Positions 17,060-25,713 of a DNA stretch of 64,000 nucleotides are shown here, one piece after another. A model generated the notes under the pieces. The model saw only the letters and a list, made by a program, of their open reading frames with translations, was not told the DNA's origin and made no database searches. Made by a program: the position numbers and the translations under genes. The stretch's first letter is position 1, and the number at the start of each line of letters is the position of its first letter. The stretch comes from JAKOUY01 sp037045185 (GTDB taxonomy: Bacteria > Actinomycetota > Acidimicrobiia > Acidimicrobiales > Ilumatobacteraceae): assembly GCA_037045185.1 (NCBI GenBank), contig JBAOHQ010000008.1, positions 620,001-684,000 of the forward strand. Reading direction: 5' to 3'.

Positions 17060-18478
17060 GTGGGCCGCGCACGACCGAGCACCGACGCCGCGGTCGCCGC
17101 CGTCACCGGCCTCCCGGTCCGCCCGCTGTGGTGGGAGGCGGCCGAGGCGCGGGTGACCCGCCCGTCGGTGCGCGGCGAGCACCACGCCGACGTCGTCATC
17201 GTCGGCGCCGGCGCCACCGGACTGTGGCTGGCCGACTACCTGACCGAACACGAACCGTCGCTTCGAGTCGTGGTGGTGGAGGCCCAGGCGGTGGGCTACG
17301 GCGCCAGCGGCCGCAACGGTGGGTGGCTGTCGGCGCTGCTCCCCATGTCGATCGAGTCGATGGCGGCCACACACTCGTTGGCCCAGGCACTGGCGATGCA
17401 GCGGGCGATGGTCGCCACCATCGACGAGGTGGTCGCCCGCTGCCAGGCTCACGCCATCGACGCCGACATCGCCCACGGCGGCGCGATCACCCTGGCGCGC
17501 AGCGGGCCGCAGGAAGCCAGGCTGCGCAGTGACGTCGACACCGCCCACCAACTGGGCTGGTCCGCTGACGACGTGACCTGGCTCGACGCCGCTGCCGCCA
17601 CTGCGCGTGTGTCCGCCAGCAACGTGCGCGGGGCGATGTACACACCCCATTGCGCCGCCGTCCATCCGGCCAAGCTGGTGCGCGGTCTGGCAGCGGTGGT
17701 CGAGGCCAAGGGCGTCGTGCTGTTCGAACGCAGCAGGGTGACCGACATCGGTCCCGGGCAGGTGCGAACCGACGACGGCTCGGTGTCTGCACGCTTCGTC
17801 ATCCGCGCCACCGAGGCCTTCACTAGCACGCTGCCCGGGGAGCGCCGCGCCATCGCTCCCGTCTACTCGCTGATGGTGGCGACCGAGCCGCTCAGCGACG
17901 AGTTGATCACGTCGATCGGACTGGCCGGCCGGGAGACCTTCGCCGATGGCCGGCGAAGCGTCATCTACGGCCAGCGCACCGCCGACAACCGGCTGGCCTT
18001 CGGCGGGCGCGGCGCGCCCTACCACTTCGCCAGCTCCGTGTCGGACCGCCACGGCGACGACGCCCGGGTCCATGCCGGCCTGGCCGAGACCCTGGTCGAG
18101 ATGTTCCCACAGCTCGCCGGGGTCCGCTTCACCCACCGCTGGGGCGGCGCCGTGGGGATCACTCGGGACTGGTGGTGCTCCGTCGGCCTCGACCAGACCA
18201 CCGGCATCGGCTGGGCCGGCGGATACGTGGGTGACGGCCTGGCCACCACCAACCTCGCCGGGCGAACGCTGTGCGACCTGATCCTGGGCAGGGACAGCGA
18301 GCTGACCAGGCTGCCCTGGGTGGGGCACCGATCGCCCCGCTGGGAGCCGGAGCCGTTGCGCTGGCTGGGGATCAACGCGGCGACGCTGCTACCGACCAGC
18401 ATCGACCGGGCCGAGTCCCGAACGGACCAGCCAGCTCGCTGGCGCGGCTGGTTGCTGGACCGGCTCGCTGGTGGGTGA
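17060..18478 (+). CDS. FAD-dependent oxidoreductase (DAO family)
   Basis: 472 residues. The dinucleotide-binding motif VVIVGAGATGLWLADYL is at about residues 44-60, followed by VVVEAQAVGYGASGRNGGWLS, typical of the DAO/gamma-glutamylputrescine oxidase branch; the C-terminal HRWGGAVGITRDWWCSVG and GWAGGYVGDGLATTNLAGR close the FAD and substrate sites. These enzymes oxidise amines or amino acids, making H2O2. GTG start set by TAGGGT at 17047-17052. Its last 90 bp overlap the 3' end of the convergent M1 peptidase gene. Confidence 0.85.
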   Translation: MGRARPSTDAAVAAVTGLPVRPLWWEAAEARVTRPSVRGEHHADVVIVGAGATGLWLADYLTEHEPSLRVVVVEAQAVGYGASGRNGGWLSALLPMSIESMAATHSLAQALAMQRAMVATIDEVVARCQAHAIDADIAHGGAITLARSGPQEARLRSDVDTAHQLGWSADDVTWLDAAAATARVSASNVRGAMYTPHCAAVHPAKLVRGLAAVVEAKGVVLFERSRVTDIGPGQVRTDDGSVSARFVIRATEAFTSTLPGERRAIAPVYSLMVATEPLSDELITSIGLAGRETFADGRRSVIYGQRTADNRLAFGGRGAPYHFASSVSDRHGDDARVHAGLAETLVEMFPQLAGVRFTHRWGGAVGITRDWWCSVGLDQTTGIGWAGGYVGDGLATTNLAGRTLCDLILGRDSELTRLPWVGHRSPRWEPEPLRWLGINAATLLPTSIDRAESRTDQPARWRGWLLDRLAGG

Positions 18479-19892
18479 GACCACCGGATCGGGAAACCGC
18501 GACGGGACCTCGGCGGCGTAGAGCCACGTGTCGAAGAAGGTGACCAGCGACCTGCCCGAGACCTGCTCGGCCAGGGCGATGAAATCAGCGGTGCGCCCTG
18601 ACCCGTACCGGTTCCCCTGCACCCAGCGGCGCAACACCGTGAAGAACGCCTCGTCGCCGATCGTCCGGCGTAACGCGTGCAGCACCACGGCGCCACCGTC
18701 GTAGGAGTTGATCCCGAACATCTCCGACACCGACGGCGAACCGGTCGGTGTCGCCCCGCGACGGATCAGCGACTCCGCGGCGTGCTGCTCCAGAGCCAGA
18801 CCGTCGGCGTGCTGGCTCCACAGCCATTGGCCATACGTGGCGAACGACTCGTTCAGCCAGATGTCCCCCCAGTCGGCGAGGGTCACCGAGTCCCCGAACC
18901 ACTGGTGCGCCAGCTCGTGGGACAGGACCAACCCCGAGGCCTGGCAGTTCGTCAGGTCGGCGCTGCTGAACGTGGACCGCCCCTGGGTTTCCATCGCCAG
19001 GCCGGGGAAGCTGTCGGTCACGGCGATGCCGTAGGTGGCGAACGGGTACGCACCGAACAACCCCTCGAAGAACTCGATCTGCCGCCTGGTCTCGCTGGCG
19101 CAGACCCCCATGTCGGCCGTGGCGGTGTTCGACCGCGACATTGACCAGCCTCACCCCCGACGGGGTGGTGCCGCCGTCGGACACCGTGTAGTGGCCGGTC
19201 AGCAGCTGGATCAGATACGTGGCCATCGGGTGGGACTGTTCCCACGTCCACACCTCCCCGGTCGGGGTGGTGACGTGCGAGGCGAGCGTGCCGTTGGCCA
19301 CCGCGGCGAGCCCAGCGCCCACGGTGAGTCGGAACGTCCACGTCGCCTTGTCCGACGGGTGATCGTTGGACGGCAGCCACCGGTGGCCGCCGTCTGGCTC
19401 GTTGAGCACATACGAGCCAGACGTCGAGTTGAACCACCCCGTCGAGCTGGGGCCGACGCCGGGGATGGCCTGGATGCGCCGGGTGTCGACGAAGTAGTCG
19501 ATGGCGACGTCGACCGTGGTCCCAGCGGCCACGGCCGTCGCCGGAGCGATCCGCAGCTTGCCACCCCCACCGCTGTACCGGGCGGACTGCCCGTCGACGC
19601 TCACCGCGGTGATCTGCGGACCGTCACTGTCGAGCACGATGGTGTCCAGGCGCATCCTGGCCAGCACGGTCACCGTCACCCGCCCGGACAACCGCCGCGA
19701 CGCCTGATCGAAGGTCAGATCGACGCCGTAGTGCTGGACGTCGATGTCCCGACTGCCCAGGTTGGGGAACAGCCGATCCGGCGCCGGGGCGGCGGCCGCG
19801 GCAGGAGGGTGCGTCGGCGGAGTCGATGCCCGCGCCGGAGCGGGACCGACCACGGCGCTGGCGGCCAGCACAACGGCGATGGCGCGGCGCAT
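18389..19892 (-). CDS. Secreted M1-family (gluzincin) metallopeptidase, one frameshift
   Basis: Reconstructed as 500 residues. A signal peptide (MRRAIAVVLAASAVVGPAPARA) points to export. The zinc site is SHELAHQWFGDSV with NESFATY 18 residues later (HExxHx18E). The usual GxMEN exopeptidase motif reads GLAMETQG, as in actinobacterial secreted M1 enzymes. The frame changes at about 19133-19136, where one extra base separates GVRLVNV from SNTATADMG. The start is supported by TACCGT (19905 to 19900, minus strand) 7 nt upstream. The C-terminus beyond PSRFPDP is proline-rich and is encoded in the overlap with the FAD oxidoreductase gene. Confidence 0.85.
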
Positions 19893-19932
19893 GACGCTCA
19901 CGGTATCCAACACGGCCGGCAGAGGTAGGTCG

Positions 19933-21375
19933 CTACCGGTGCAGGTGCGGATCGTCGACTGTCGCTCGCAAGCGGATCGTGTAGACCGCGTCGCCCGACA
20001 GCACGCCACCCCGACCGAACAGCCGGCCATGCTGCCAGTTGCTCAGGCCCAGCTCCGGCTGATCGAGGGCGAACTGCCCATCCACCCAGCGGGTGAATCC
20101 GTCGCCCACGAACGGTGCGGCGACGCCGGCGTAGAACCGGTCGTGCGCGGCCGGGTCCTGGCTGATCAGCGACACCACGAAGTGTGGGCTCCACCGGTTG
20201 CACACGTCGGCGGCCTCGACCAGATCGGCAACCACCACCACTGCCGCCTCTGGCGCCTCGTCCCACTCGAACTCATGACCGAGCAGCGGGTCGTCCGGTG
20301 CGAGGTGGTGGATGACCGCAGCGGCACCCCGGCTCGACGCCGCGGCGTTGACGGCCTCGACGAAGGCAGGCACCAGGTCAGCGGCACGCTCGGCGACCAC
20401 GCAACACACGTTGAGCGTGTTGCAGACCTTGCGGTCCAGCGAGTGCTGCACCGCCAGGCGGAATCGCTGCGAGTCCGCGTCGGCGGCGGCCACGAGCCAC
20501 GCTCCCCCGGTGCCGTGCAGGCTGGCGGGAACGCCGTGCTGGCGGGCGACGGCGCCCAACTGGGCGACCGCCGGTCCGGATCCCCTGGCCACCGCAAGAC
20601 CCAGGCGGGAGTCACTGAACATCGCCCACCCGGCGGCGTGGGCCGTGGCGTCGACCAGGGAGATGCACCCCGGGGGCAGGCCGGCCTCGGCCAGCGCCGG
20701 CTCGATGACCCCGGCGACGATGGCCCGCGCCGTCGACAGCGCGTCACTGCCGATGCGCAGCACCGCCGTGTTCCCCGTTCGCAACACCCCGCAGGCATCG
20801 GCGAACACGTTCGGTCGGCCCTCGAAGACGAAGCCCACCACGCCGAGCGGGGCCCGCCGCACCGAGACGGACCACGAACCGTGCTCGACGGTGTCGATCT
20901 CGGCGTCACGGCGGCTGGCGTTGTCCCGCCACATCCGCAGGCCGCGGATCATGTCGCCGCGCATCGCCGCCGACAGGACGAGCCTGCCGGTGGGGCGGCC
21001 CCGATGGCGCGCCGACACGACGTCGGCATCGTTGGCCGCGGCCACTGCGGCAAACACGCCGTCGTCCTCCAGGAGGGACGCGGCGAGATCGAAAAACCGG
21101 GTGATCTGGTGATCCGTCACGCCCGACAGCCCGGCGAACGCGTCGAGCGCGCCGGACACCGCCCGCTCGGCCACGGCCGAGTCGGCGGCGGGTATGTGCA
21201 GCAGATGGCCGGTCTCCTGCACCACCACCAGCCGGTCCCCGGCGCAGAACCCGGCGGCCAGTTCCTCGGGCACGGTGGTGAACCGGTCCCCGCCGTACGG
21301 GATGACCTGCCCGGCGGTGAGCGTCACCAGCTGCCCAGCTCGCTCTGGGACGCGGGAACGAGGCTCGCCGGACAT
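19933..21375 (-). CDS. Glutamate-5-semialdehyde dehydrogenase (ProA)-like protein
   Basis: 480 residues, about 60 longer than ProA because of an N-terminal extension (MSGEPRSRVPERAGQLVTLTAGQVIPYGG...). The NADP-binding and substrate region RAPLGVVGFVFEGRPNVFAD and LRTGNTAVLRIGS is ProA-like, and the catalytic cysteine is in KVCNTLNVCC. The ProA-specific C-terminus is changed to GLSNWQHGRLFGRGG. It may be a paralogue reducing another acyl-phosphate rather than the proline enzyme; proB is not nearby. ATG supported by TACGCT (21388 to 21383, minus strand), 7 nt upstream. Confidence 0.75.
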   Translation of the reverse strand: MSGEPRSRVPERAGQLVTLTAGQVIPYGGDRFTTVPEELAAGFCAGDRLVVVQETGHLLHIPAADSAVAERAVSGALDAFAGLSGVTDHQITRFFDLAASLLEDDGVFAAVAAANDADVVSARHRGRPTGRLVLSAAMRGDMIRGLRMWRDNASRRDAEIDTVEHGSWSVSVRRAPLGVVGFVFEGRPNVFADACGVLRTGNTAVLRIGSDALSTARAIVAGVIEPALAEAGLPPGCISLVDATAHAAGWAMFSDSRLGLAVARGSGPAVAQLGAVARQHGVPASLHGTGGAWLVAAADADSQRFRLAVQHSLDRKVCNTLNVCCVVAERAADLVPAFVEAVNAAASSRGAAAVIHHLAPDDPLLGHEFEWDEAPEAAVVVVADLVEAADVCNRWSPHFVVSLISQDPAAHDRFYAGVAAPFVGDGFTRWVDGQFALDQPELGLSNWQHGRLFGRGGVLSGDAVYTIRLRATVDDPHLHR

Positions 21376-21381
21376 GCTCAG

Positions 21382-21388
21382 TAGCGTA
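21382..21388. promoter_or_regulatory. Symmetric -10 element serving two divergent leaderless genes
   Basis: TAGCGTA reads TAGCGT on the plus strand, 7 nt from ATG 21395, and TACGCT on the minus strand, 7 nt from ATG 21375. Spacing is the same on both sides and the start codons are 19 bp apart. Same design as 17047-17053. Confidence 0.6.
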
Positions 21389-21394
21389 CGAGTG

Positions 21395-22105
21395 ATGGAA
21401 GATCGCTTCTACTTCCGCCAGCTGCTGTCCGGCCGAGACTTTGCCACCGACGACCCGATCGCCCAGCAGATGGTGAACTTCGCCTACGCGATCGGGGATC
21501 GTGGCACCGGTCAGTGCGTCCTGGTCGACCCGGCGTACGCGGTCGACGATCTCGTGGACATCGTCGAGGCCGATGGGATGACCGTGGTCGGCGCCCTGGC
21601 TACCCACTATCACGCCGATCACATCGGCGGGTCGATGATGGGCTACTCGATCGAGGGCGTGAGCGCGCTGCTCGAACGATGCAGCTGCCCGATCCACGTC
21701 CAGGCCGACGAGGCCGAGTGGATCGGCAAGACCACCGGGCTCGGTCGGGACCAACTGGCCCTGCATCGCGGCGGTGACGTGGTCCGTGTCGGCGACGTCG
21801 AGATCACCCTGGTCCACACCCCCGGGCACACCCCCGGCAGCCAGTGCTTCCATGTGGACGGGCGGCTGGTCAGCGGCGACACGTTGTTCCTCGACGGGTG
21901 CGGGCGCACCGACCTGCCTGGCAGCGACGCCGAGGAGATGTACCACAGCCTGCAGCGCCTGGCGGCGATGCCCGACGGCACCATCGTGTTCCCCGGGCAC
22001 CGCTACTCGGCGCCCTCCAGCGCCACCATCGACGCGATCCGTGCGTCCAACTACGTGTACCGGCCGAACTCGGCCGAGCAGTGGATGGCGATGTTCGGAC
22101 GCTGA
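21395..22105 (+). CDS. MBL-fold metallo-hydrolase (glyoxalase II-like)
   Basis: 236 residues. Metal-binding motifs in order: THYHADH (about residue 70), HTPGHTPGS, SGDTLF and FPGHRY, the set of glyoxalase II and persulfide dioxygenase relatives. It would bind one or two Zn or Fe ions and hydrolyse a thioester or oxidise a persulfide. The start at 21395 is preferred over in-frame GTG 21392 because of the 7-nt distance from TAGCGT. Convergent with the YhhN gene. Confidence 0.85.
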   Translation: MEDRFYFRQLLSGRDFATDDPIAQQMVNFAYAIGDRGTGQCVLVDPAYAVDDLVDIVEADGMTVVGALATHYHADHIGGSMMGYSIEGVSALLERCSCPIHVQADEAEWIGKTTGLGRDQLALHRGGDVVRVGDVEITLVHTPGHTPGSQCFHVDGRLVSGDTLFLDGCGRTDLPGSDAEEMYHSLQRLAAMPDGTIVFPGHRYSAPSSATIDAIRASNYVYRPNSAEQWMAMFGR

Positions 22106-22115
22106 CGGCGTTCCG

Positions 22116-22739
22116 TCAGACCAGCCGCAAGCCGGCAGCCAGGGCGACGACGGCCAGATGGTACGTCACCATCACTGCCACGGACGTCCAGCGGTGGTCA
22201 CGCACGAAGCGACCCCAGCCGAGGATCGCGTCGCTGACGATGAACGCGGTCGAGCCGCCGACGAACAGCCAGTTCCCCGTGGACCAACCCAGGACCACCA
22301 TCGCCGAGATCACCATGAGATAGGCGGTGACGGGCCGGCGCAGACCGTGTCGCTCGGCGCCACGCAGAATCGGCACCGCGGTCACCGCGCCCACGAGCGC
22401 GCACACCAGCAGCCCCAACCCGCCGAGGCGAAGACTGGCGAGTCCCACCATGGCGAACATCACCCCGAAGGCGACGTGCCCGGCGAGGAAGGCGGCCAGG
22501 CCGGTGATGAACCGGTCGATGGCCGGGAGCAGGGCGACATCGCCGACGAGGCACAGGGCCAGGGCGCCAACGGCGGCGGTGGTTGGCCCAGCCGGCGCCC
22601 CGGCGGTCACGGCGATGGCGATGGCGCCAACCGTCGTCGCCGGTTTGGTGATCTGCTCGGCGCCCCGGTGGTTCACCGCCCGCGACCACCAGTTGGTCAG
22701 GGCGAGCACGGCGGTGATCACGCAGGCGGCGGCGAACAT
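22116..22739 (-). CDS. YhhN family membrane protein (lysoplasmalogenase-like)
   Basis: 207 residues, almost entirely hydrophobic with about eight membrane helices. The motifs ALCLVGDVALLP, FLAGHVAFGVMF and STAFIVSDAILGWGRF, with conserved Asp and His in the helices, match the YhhN/TMEM86 family, which cleaves the vinyl-ether bond of lysoplasmalogens in animals; bacterial substrates are less certain. It begins 29 nt after the stop of the TauE/SafE gene, so the two are probably co-transcribed. Confidence 0.8.
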   Translation of the reverse strand: MFAAACVITAVLALTNWWSRAVNHRGAEQITKPATTVGAIAIAVTAGAPAGPTTAAVGALALCLVGDVALLPAIDRFITGLAAFLAGHVAFGVMFAMVGLASLRLGGLGLLVCALVGAVTAVPILRGAERHGLRRPVTAYLMVISAMVVLGWSTGNWLFVGGSTAFIVSDAILGWGRFVRDHRWTSVAVMVTYHLAVVALAAGLRLV

Positions 22740-22768
22740 CGCCTCAGCCTGCCACGCCGAGCCGGCCG

Positions 22769-23491
22769 TCAGGCGGTGGCGATCGACATGATGCCGGCCG
22801 CGCCCAGCAGTACCAGGACCAGGATGCGAAAACGGGCAGCGTCCACCCGCGGCCGGATCCGCCCGCCCGCGTACAGTCCGGCCAGCACGGCCGGCAGCGT
22901 TGCCGCGACGGTGACCAACGTGGATCCCGTGACGTATCCGCGAGCGGCGAACAACGTCAGCCCGGCCACGCTGCTGATCACGAAGATCACCGACAGGGTG
23001 CCACGGAACGGATCCGGTTCGAGCCGCCTGGCCTGGAGCAAGAAGACCAGCGGCGGACCGTTGGTGGACAGCGACGTGTTCAGCACGCCGGACAGGAAAC
23101 CGGCCGTGACGTCGAGGCGTGGCCCACTGCGGCGCAAGTCGATGCGGACGAGGAGCAGCCCGACCGCCACCAGGATGGCCACGCCCAGAGCCAGCTTCAG
23201 CCAGCGGGCGTCGACGTGGACGAACAGCCACAACCCGAGCGGCATGCCGAGGTAGGCGGGCACGCTGACCCGGGCGACGATCGGGCGGACTGCGAAGCGC
23301 CGCCATTGCCAGGCCTGCACGCAGGTGACGCCGAAGCCCATCATCGTGCTGAGGACCACCGCCTGGCGGACAGTGACCGTCATCGCCATCAGCGGGACCG
23401 ACATCAGCCCGAACCCGAACCCGGCGACCGCCGAGAGCACCGCCGACGCCGTGAGGATCACGACGACAAGGGCGATCTGGCCGGCGGACAT
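22769..23491 (-). CDS. Sulfite exporter TauE/SafE family protein
   Basis: 240 residues with seven to eight membrane helices. The opening VVVILTASAVLSAVAGFGFGLMSVPLM and the repeat half DVTAGFLSGVLNTSLSTNGPPLVFLL are the two TauE/SafE family motifs. Members export sulfite, sulfoacetate or other organic anions. ATG at 23491; CAGACT six nt upstream is a weak leaderless -10. Divergent from the amidohydrolase at 23557. Confidence 0.85.
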   Translation of the reverse strand: MSAGQIALVVVILTASAVLSAVAGFGFGLMSVPLMAMTVTVRQAVVLSTMMGFGVTCVQAWQWRRFAVRPIVARVSVPAYLGMPLGLWLFVHVDARWLKLALGVAILVAVGLLLVRIDLRRSGPRLDVTAGFLSGVLNTSLSTNGPPLVFLLQARRLEPDPFRGTLSVIFVISSVAGLTLFAARGYVTGSTLVTVAATLPAVLAGLYAGGRIRPRVDAARFRILVLVLLGAAGIMSIATA

Positions 23492-23556
23492 CGGGAGAGT
23501 CTGCCAGCCGGACGGTTCGACCCTGCCGACCGCCGAGCGCCACGGTAGGTTGCAGT

Positions 23557-24822
23557 GTGAGTCCGAATCCTGGCCGAGGGGGCGCCATGCACGACGATGA
23601 CCGGTATCTGGTGATCTCTTCCGATTGCCATGGCGGCGCCCAACTCCACGAGTACCGCCCGTACCTGGAGTCGCGGTACCGCGACGACTTCGACGCGTGG
23701 GCGTCCAGCTACGTGATCCCGTACGAGGACCTCACCGGTCCCGACGGTTCGCGCAACTGGGACTCCGACCGGCGCCTGGCCGACCTCGAGAGCGAGGGCA
23801 TCGTCGCCGAGGTCGTGTACCCGAACACGATCCCCCCGTTCTTCCCCAAGGCGTCGCTGACGTTCCAGCCCCCGGCCCCCACCGCCGGTGACGTCGAACG
23901 CCGGTGGGCCGGCCTGCGCGCCCACAACCGCTGGCTCGCCGACTTCTGCGCGGCCACACCCGGACGTCGGGCGGGCATCTGCCAGATCATGGTGCACGAC
24001 ATCCCCTCGGCCGTTGGCGAGATCCGCTGGGCCCGAGACAACGGTCTGACCGGCGGCGTGCTGATGCCCGGCACCCCACCCGGCTCGGGCCTGCCGCCCC
24101 TCCACGACGGCGACTACTACGAGCCGCTGTTCGCAGTGTGCGCCGAGTTGGGCATGCCCCTGCACCTCCACGGCGGCGGGTTCAACCCGCCGATGGCCGA
24201 GACCCCGATCGGTCCGGTGGCGTTCCTGCTGGAGGTCACGTGGTGGTCGCATCGCAACCTTGCCCACCTGATCCTGTCGGGCGGGTTGGAGCGCCACCCC
24301 GACCTGCAGGCGGTGTTCACCGAGCAGGGCACCGCCTGGATCCCCGCCGAGCTGGCCAGGCTCGACTACTTCTTTGAGCGGATGCGCACCGCGGTCGGCT
24401 CCCAGGAGTACGTGTGGGGCAGCCAGGTGATGGCCGGCCTGCCGCGCCAACCCAGTGAGTACTTCGCCCGGCAGTGCCACGTGGGCGCCAGCTTCATCCG
24501 CCAGGCCGAGGTCCAGATCCGCGATCAGGTGGGCGTGGACAAGATCATGTGGGGCAGCGACTATCCACACAAGGAGGCCTCGACCCCGTTCACGCTGGAG
24601 GCCCTGCGGGTTGCCTTCGCCGGGGTGCCGCGCCACGAGGTGGCCAAGATGGTGGGGCTGAACGCCGCCGGGCTGTTCGGTTTCGACGTCGACGCCCTAC
24701 GGCCGGCGGCCGATCGGATCGGACCGCTGGCCGGTGACGTCGACCGCCCGCTGATCCCCGGAGAGATCCCCAAGTACGCCGAGAAGTGCCCGGCACTCGC
24801 CGGGTACGGAGCCAGCGCCTGA
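23557..24822 (+). CDS. Amidohydrolase family 2 protein
   Basis: 421 residues of TIM-barrel amidohydrolase_2 type (ACMSD/gamma-resorcylate decarboxylase relatives). The N-terminal metal motif is reduced to SSDCHGG (one His instead of HxH), the mid-barrel metal/substrate histidine is in LHLHGGG, and the final Asp is in WGSDYPHKEA. These enzymes decarboxylate or hydrolyse aromatic or lactone substrates. GTG start at 23557 lies 5 nt after TAGGTT (23546-23551). The stop overlaps the ATG of the SDR gene by one base (TGATG). Confidence 0.85.
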   Translation: MSPNPGRGGAMHDDDRYLVISSDCHGGAQLHEYRPYLESRYRDDFDAWASSYVIPYEDLTGPDGSRNWDSDRRLADLESEGIVAEVVYPNTIPPFFPKASLTFQPPAPTAGDVERRWAGLRAHNRWLADFCAATPGRRAGICQIMVHDIPSAVGEIRWARDNGLTGGVLMPGTPPGSGLPPLHDGDYYEPLFAVCAELGMPLHLHGGGFNPPMAETPIGPVAFLLEVTWWSHRNLAHLILSGGLERHPDLQAVFTEQGTAWIPAELARLDYFFERMRTAVGSQEYVWGSQVMAGLPRQPSEYFARQCHVGASFIRQAEVQIRDQVGVDKIMWGSDYPHKEASTPFTLEALRVAFAGVPRHEVAKMVGLNAAGLFGFDVDALRPAADRIGPLAGDVDRPLIPGEIPKYAEKCPALAGYGASA

Positions 24823-25703
24823 TGCGCGGCGTCACCGGCAAGGTCGCCGTCGTCACCGGGGGCAGCGGTGGGCTGGGCAAGGAGTTGGGCAGGCGCTTCG
24901 GCCGGGCGGGGATGCAGGTGGTCCTGGCCGACGTCCAGGCCGACCCGCTGGCTGCCGCCGAGGCGGAACTGCGCGGCGAAGGCCTCGAGGTCATCGGGGT
25001 GGTCACCAACGTGGCCGACCCGGCGTCGGTGGACGCCCTGCGTGACCGGACCATCGAAGCCTTCGGCGGCGTCCACGTGTTGTGCAACAACGCCGGGATC
25101 GGCGCCGGGGCCGAGGGCCGGATGTGGGAGCACGAGCTCAACGACTGGAAGTGGGCCATCGCCGTGAACGTGATGGGTGTGGTCCACGGCATCAACAGCT
25201 TCGTGCCGGTGATGCTGGCCCAGGGCGAGGAGGGCCACGTGGTCAACACCTCGTCGGGCAACGGGGCCATCTCGCCGCTGCCGTCGACCCCGCAGTACTC
25301 GGCCACCAAAGCAGCGGTGGTGACGATCAGCGAGTGCCTCTACGGGCAGCTACAAGAAGTCGGGGCGCCGATCGGCGTGTCGCTCTTGCTCCCCGGCCCG
25401 CACATGATGCGCACCGGGTTGTTCGAGTCATGGCGGTCGCGGCTGGACGAGTTCGCCAAGCAGCGCCCGCGCCAGACCCCGTACACCACGGTGGAGGCGC
25501 TGGAGGCGCAGATGCGCGCCGCCGGGATCGAGCCGAACTACACCGACCCCGCCGAGGTCGCCGAGCAGGTCTACGAGGCGATCCTGGCCGATCAGTTCTG
25601 GATCCACCCGCCCAGCGAGCGCAGCGACCAGCAGCTCGACGCCCGGGCGGCCTCCATCCGAACCCGTTCCAACCCCGACTACCTGCGCCCGGTGCCGGGC
25701 TGA
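24822..25703 (+). CDS. Short-chain dehydrogenase/reductase (SDR)
   Basis: 293 residues of classical SDR. The cofactor motif is TGGSGGLGKELG (residues 12-23), NNAG follows, and the catalytic Ser and YxxxK are in NTSSGNG and YSATKAA. The C-terminus is about 40 residues longer than usual. It would oxidise or reduce an alcohol/ketone with NAD(P). Sandwiched between two amidohydrolase_2 genes with a one-base overlap upstream and 10 bp downstream, which suggests all three act on one catabolic route. Confidence 0.9.
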   Translation: MRGVTGKVAVVTGGSGGLGKELGRRFGRAGMQVVLADVQADPLAAAEAELRGEGLEVIGVVTNVADPASVDALRDRTIEAFGGVHVLCNNAGIGAGAEGRMWEHELNDWKWAIAVNVMGVVHGINSFVPVMLAQGEEGHVVNTSSGNGAISPLPSTPQYSATKAAVVTISECLYGQLQEVGAPIGVSLLLPGPHMMRTGLFESWRSRLDEFAKQRPRQTPYTTVEALEAQMRAAGIEPNYTDPAEVAEQVYEAILADQFWIHPPSERSDQQLDARAASIRTRSNPDYLRPVPG

Positions 25704-25713
25704 GGAGACGACG

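Noticed and set aside
17042..18328. Long minus-strand reading frame continuing upstream of the CPBP protease
   Set aside because: Shadow of the FAD gene: low-complexity composition and no domain before the DUF2510 motif that starts the protease.
19035..19928. 297-codon plus-strand ORF
   Set aside because: Antisense to the M1 peptidase with Arg/Gly/His-rich composition typical of a shadow frame.
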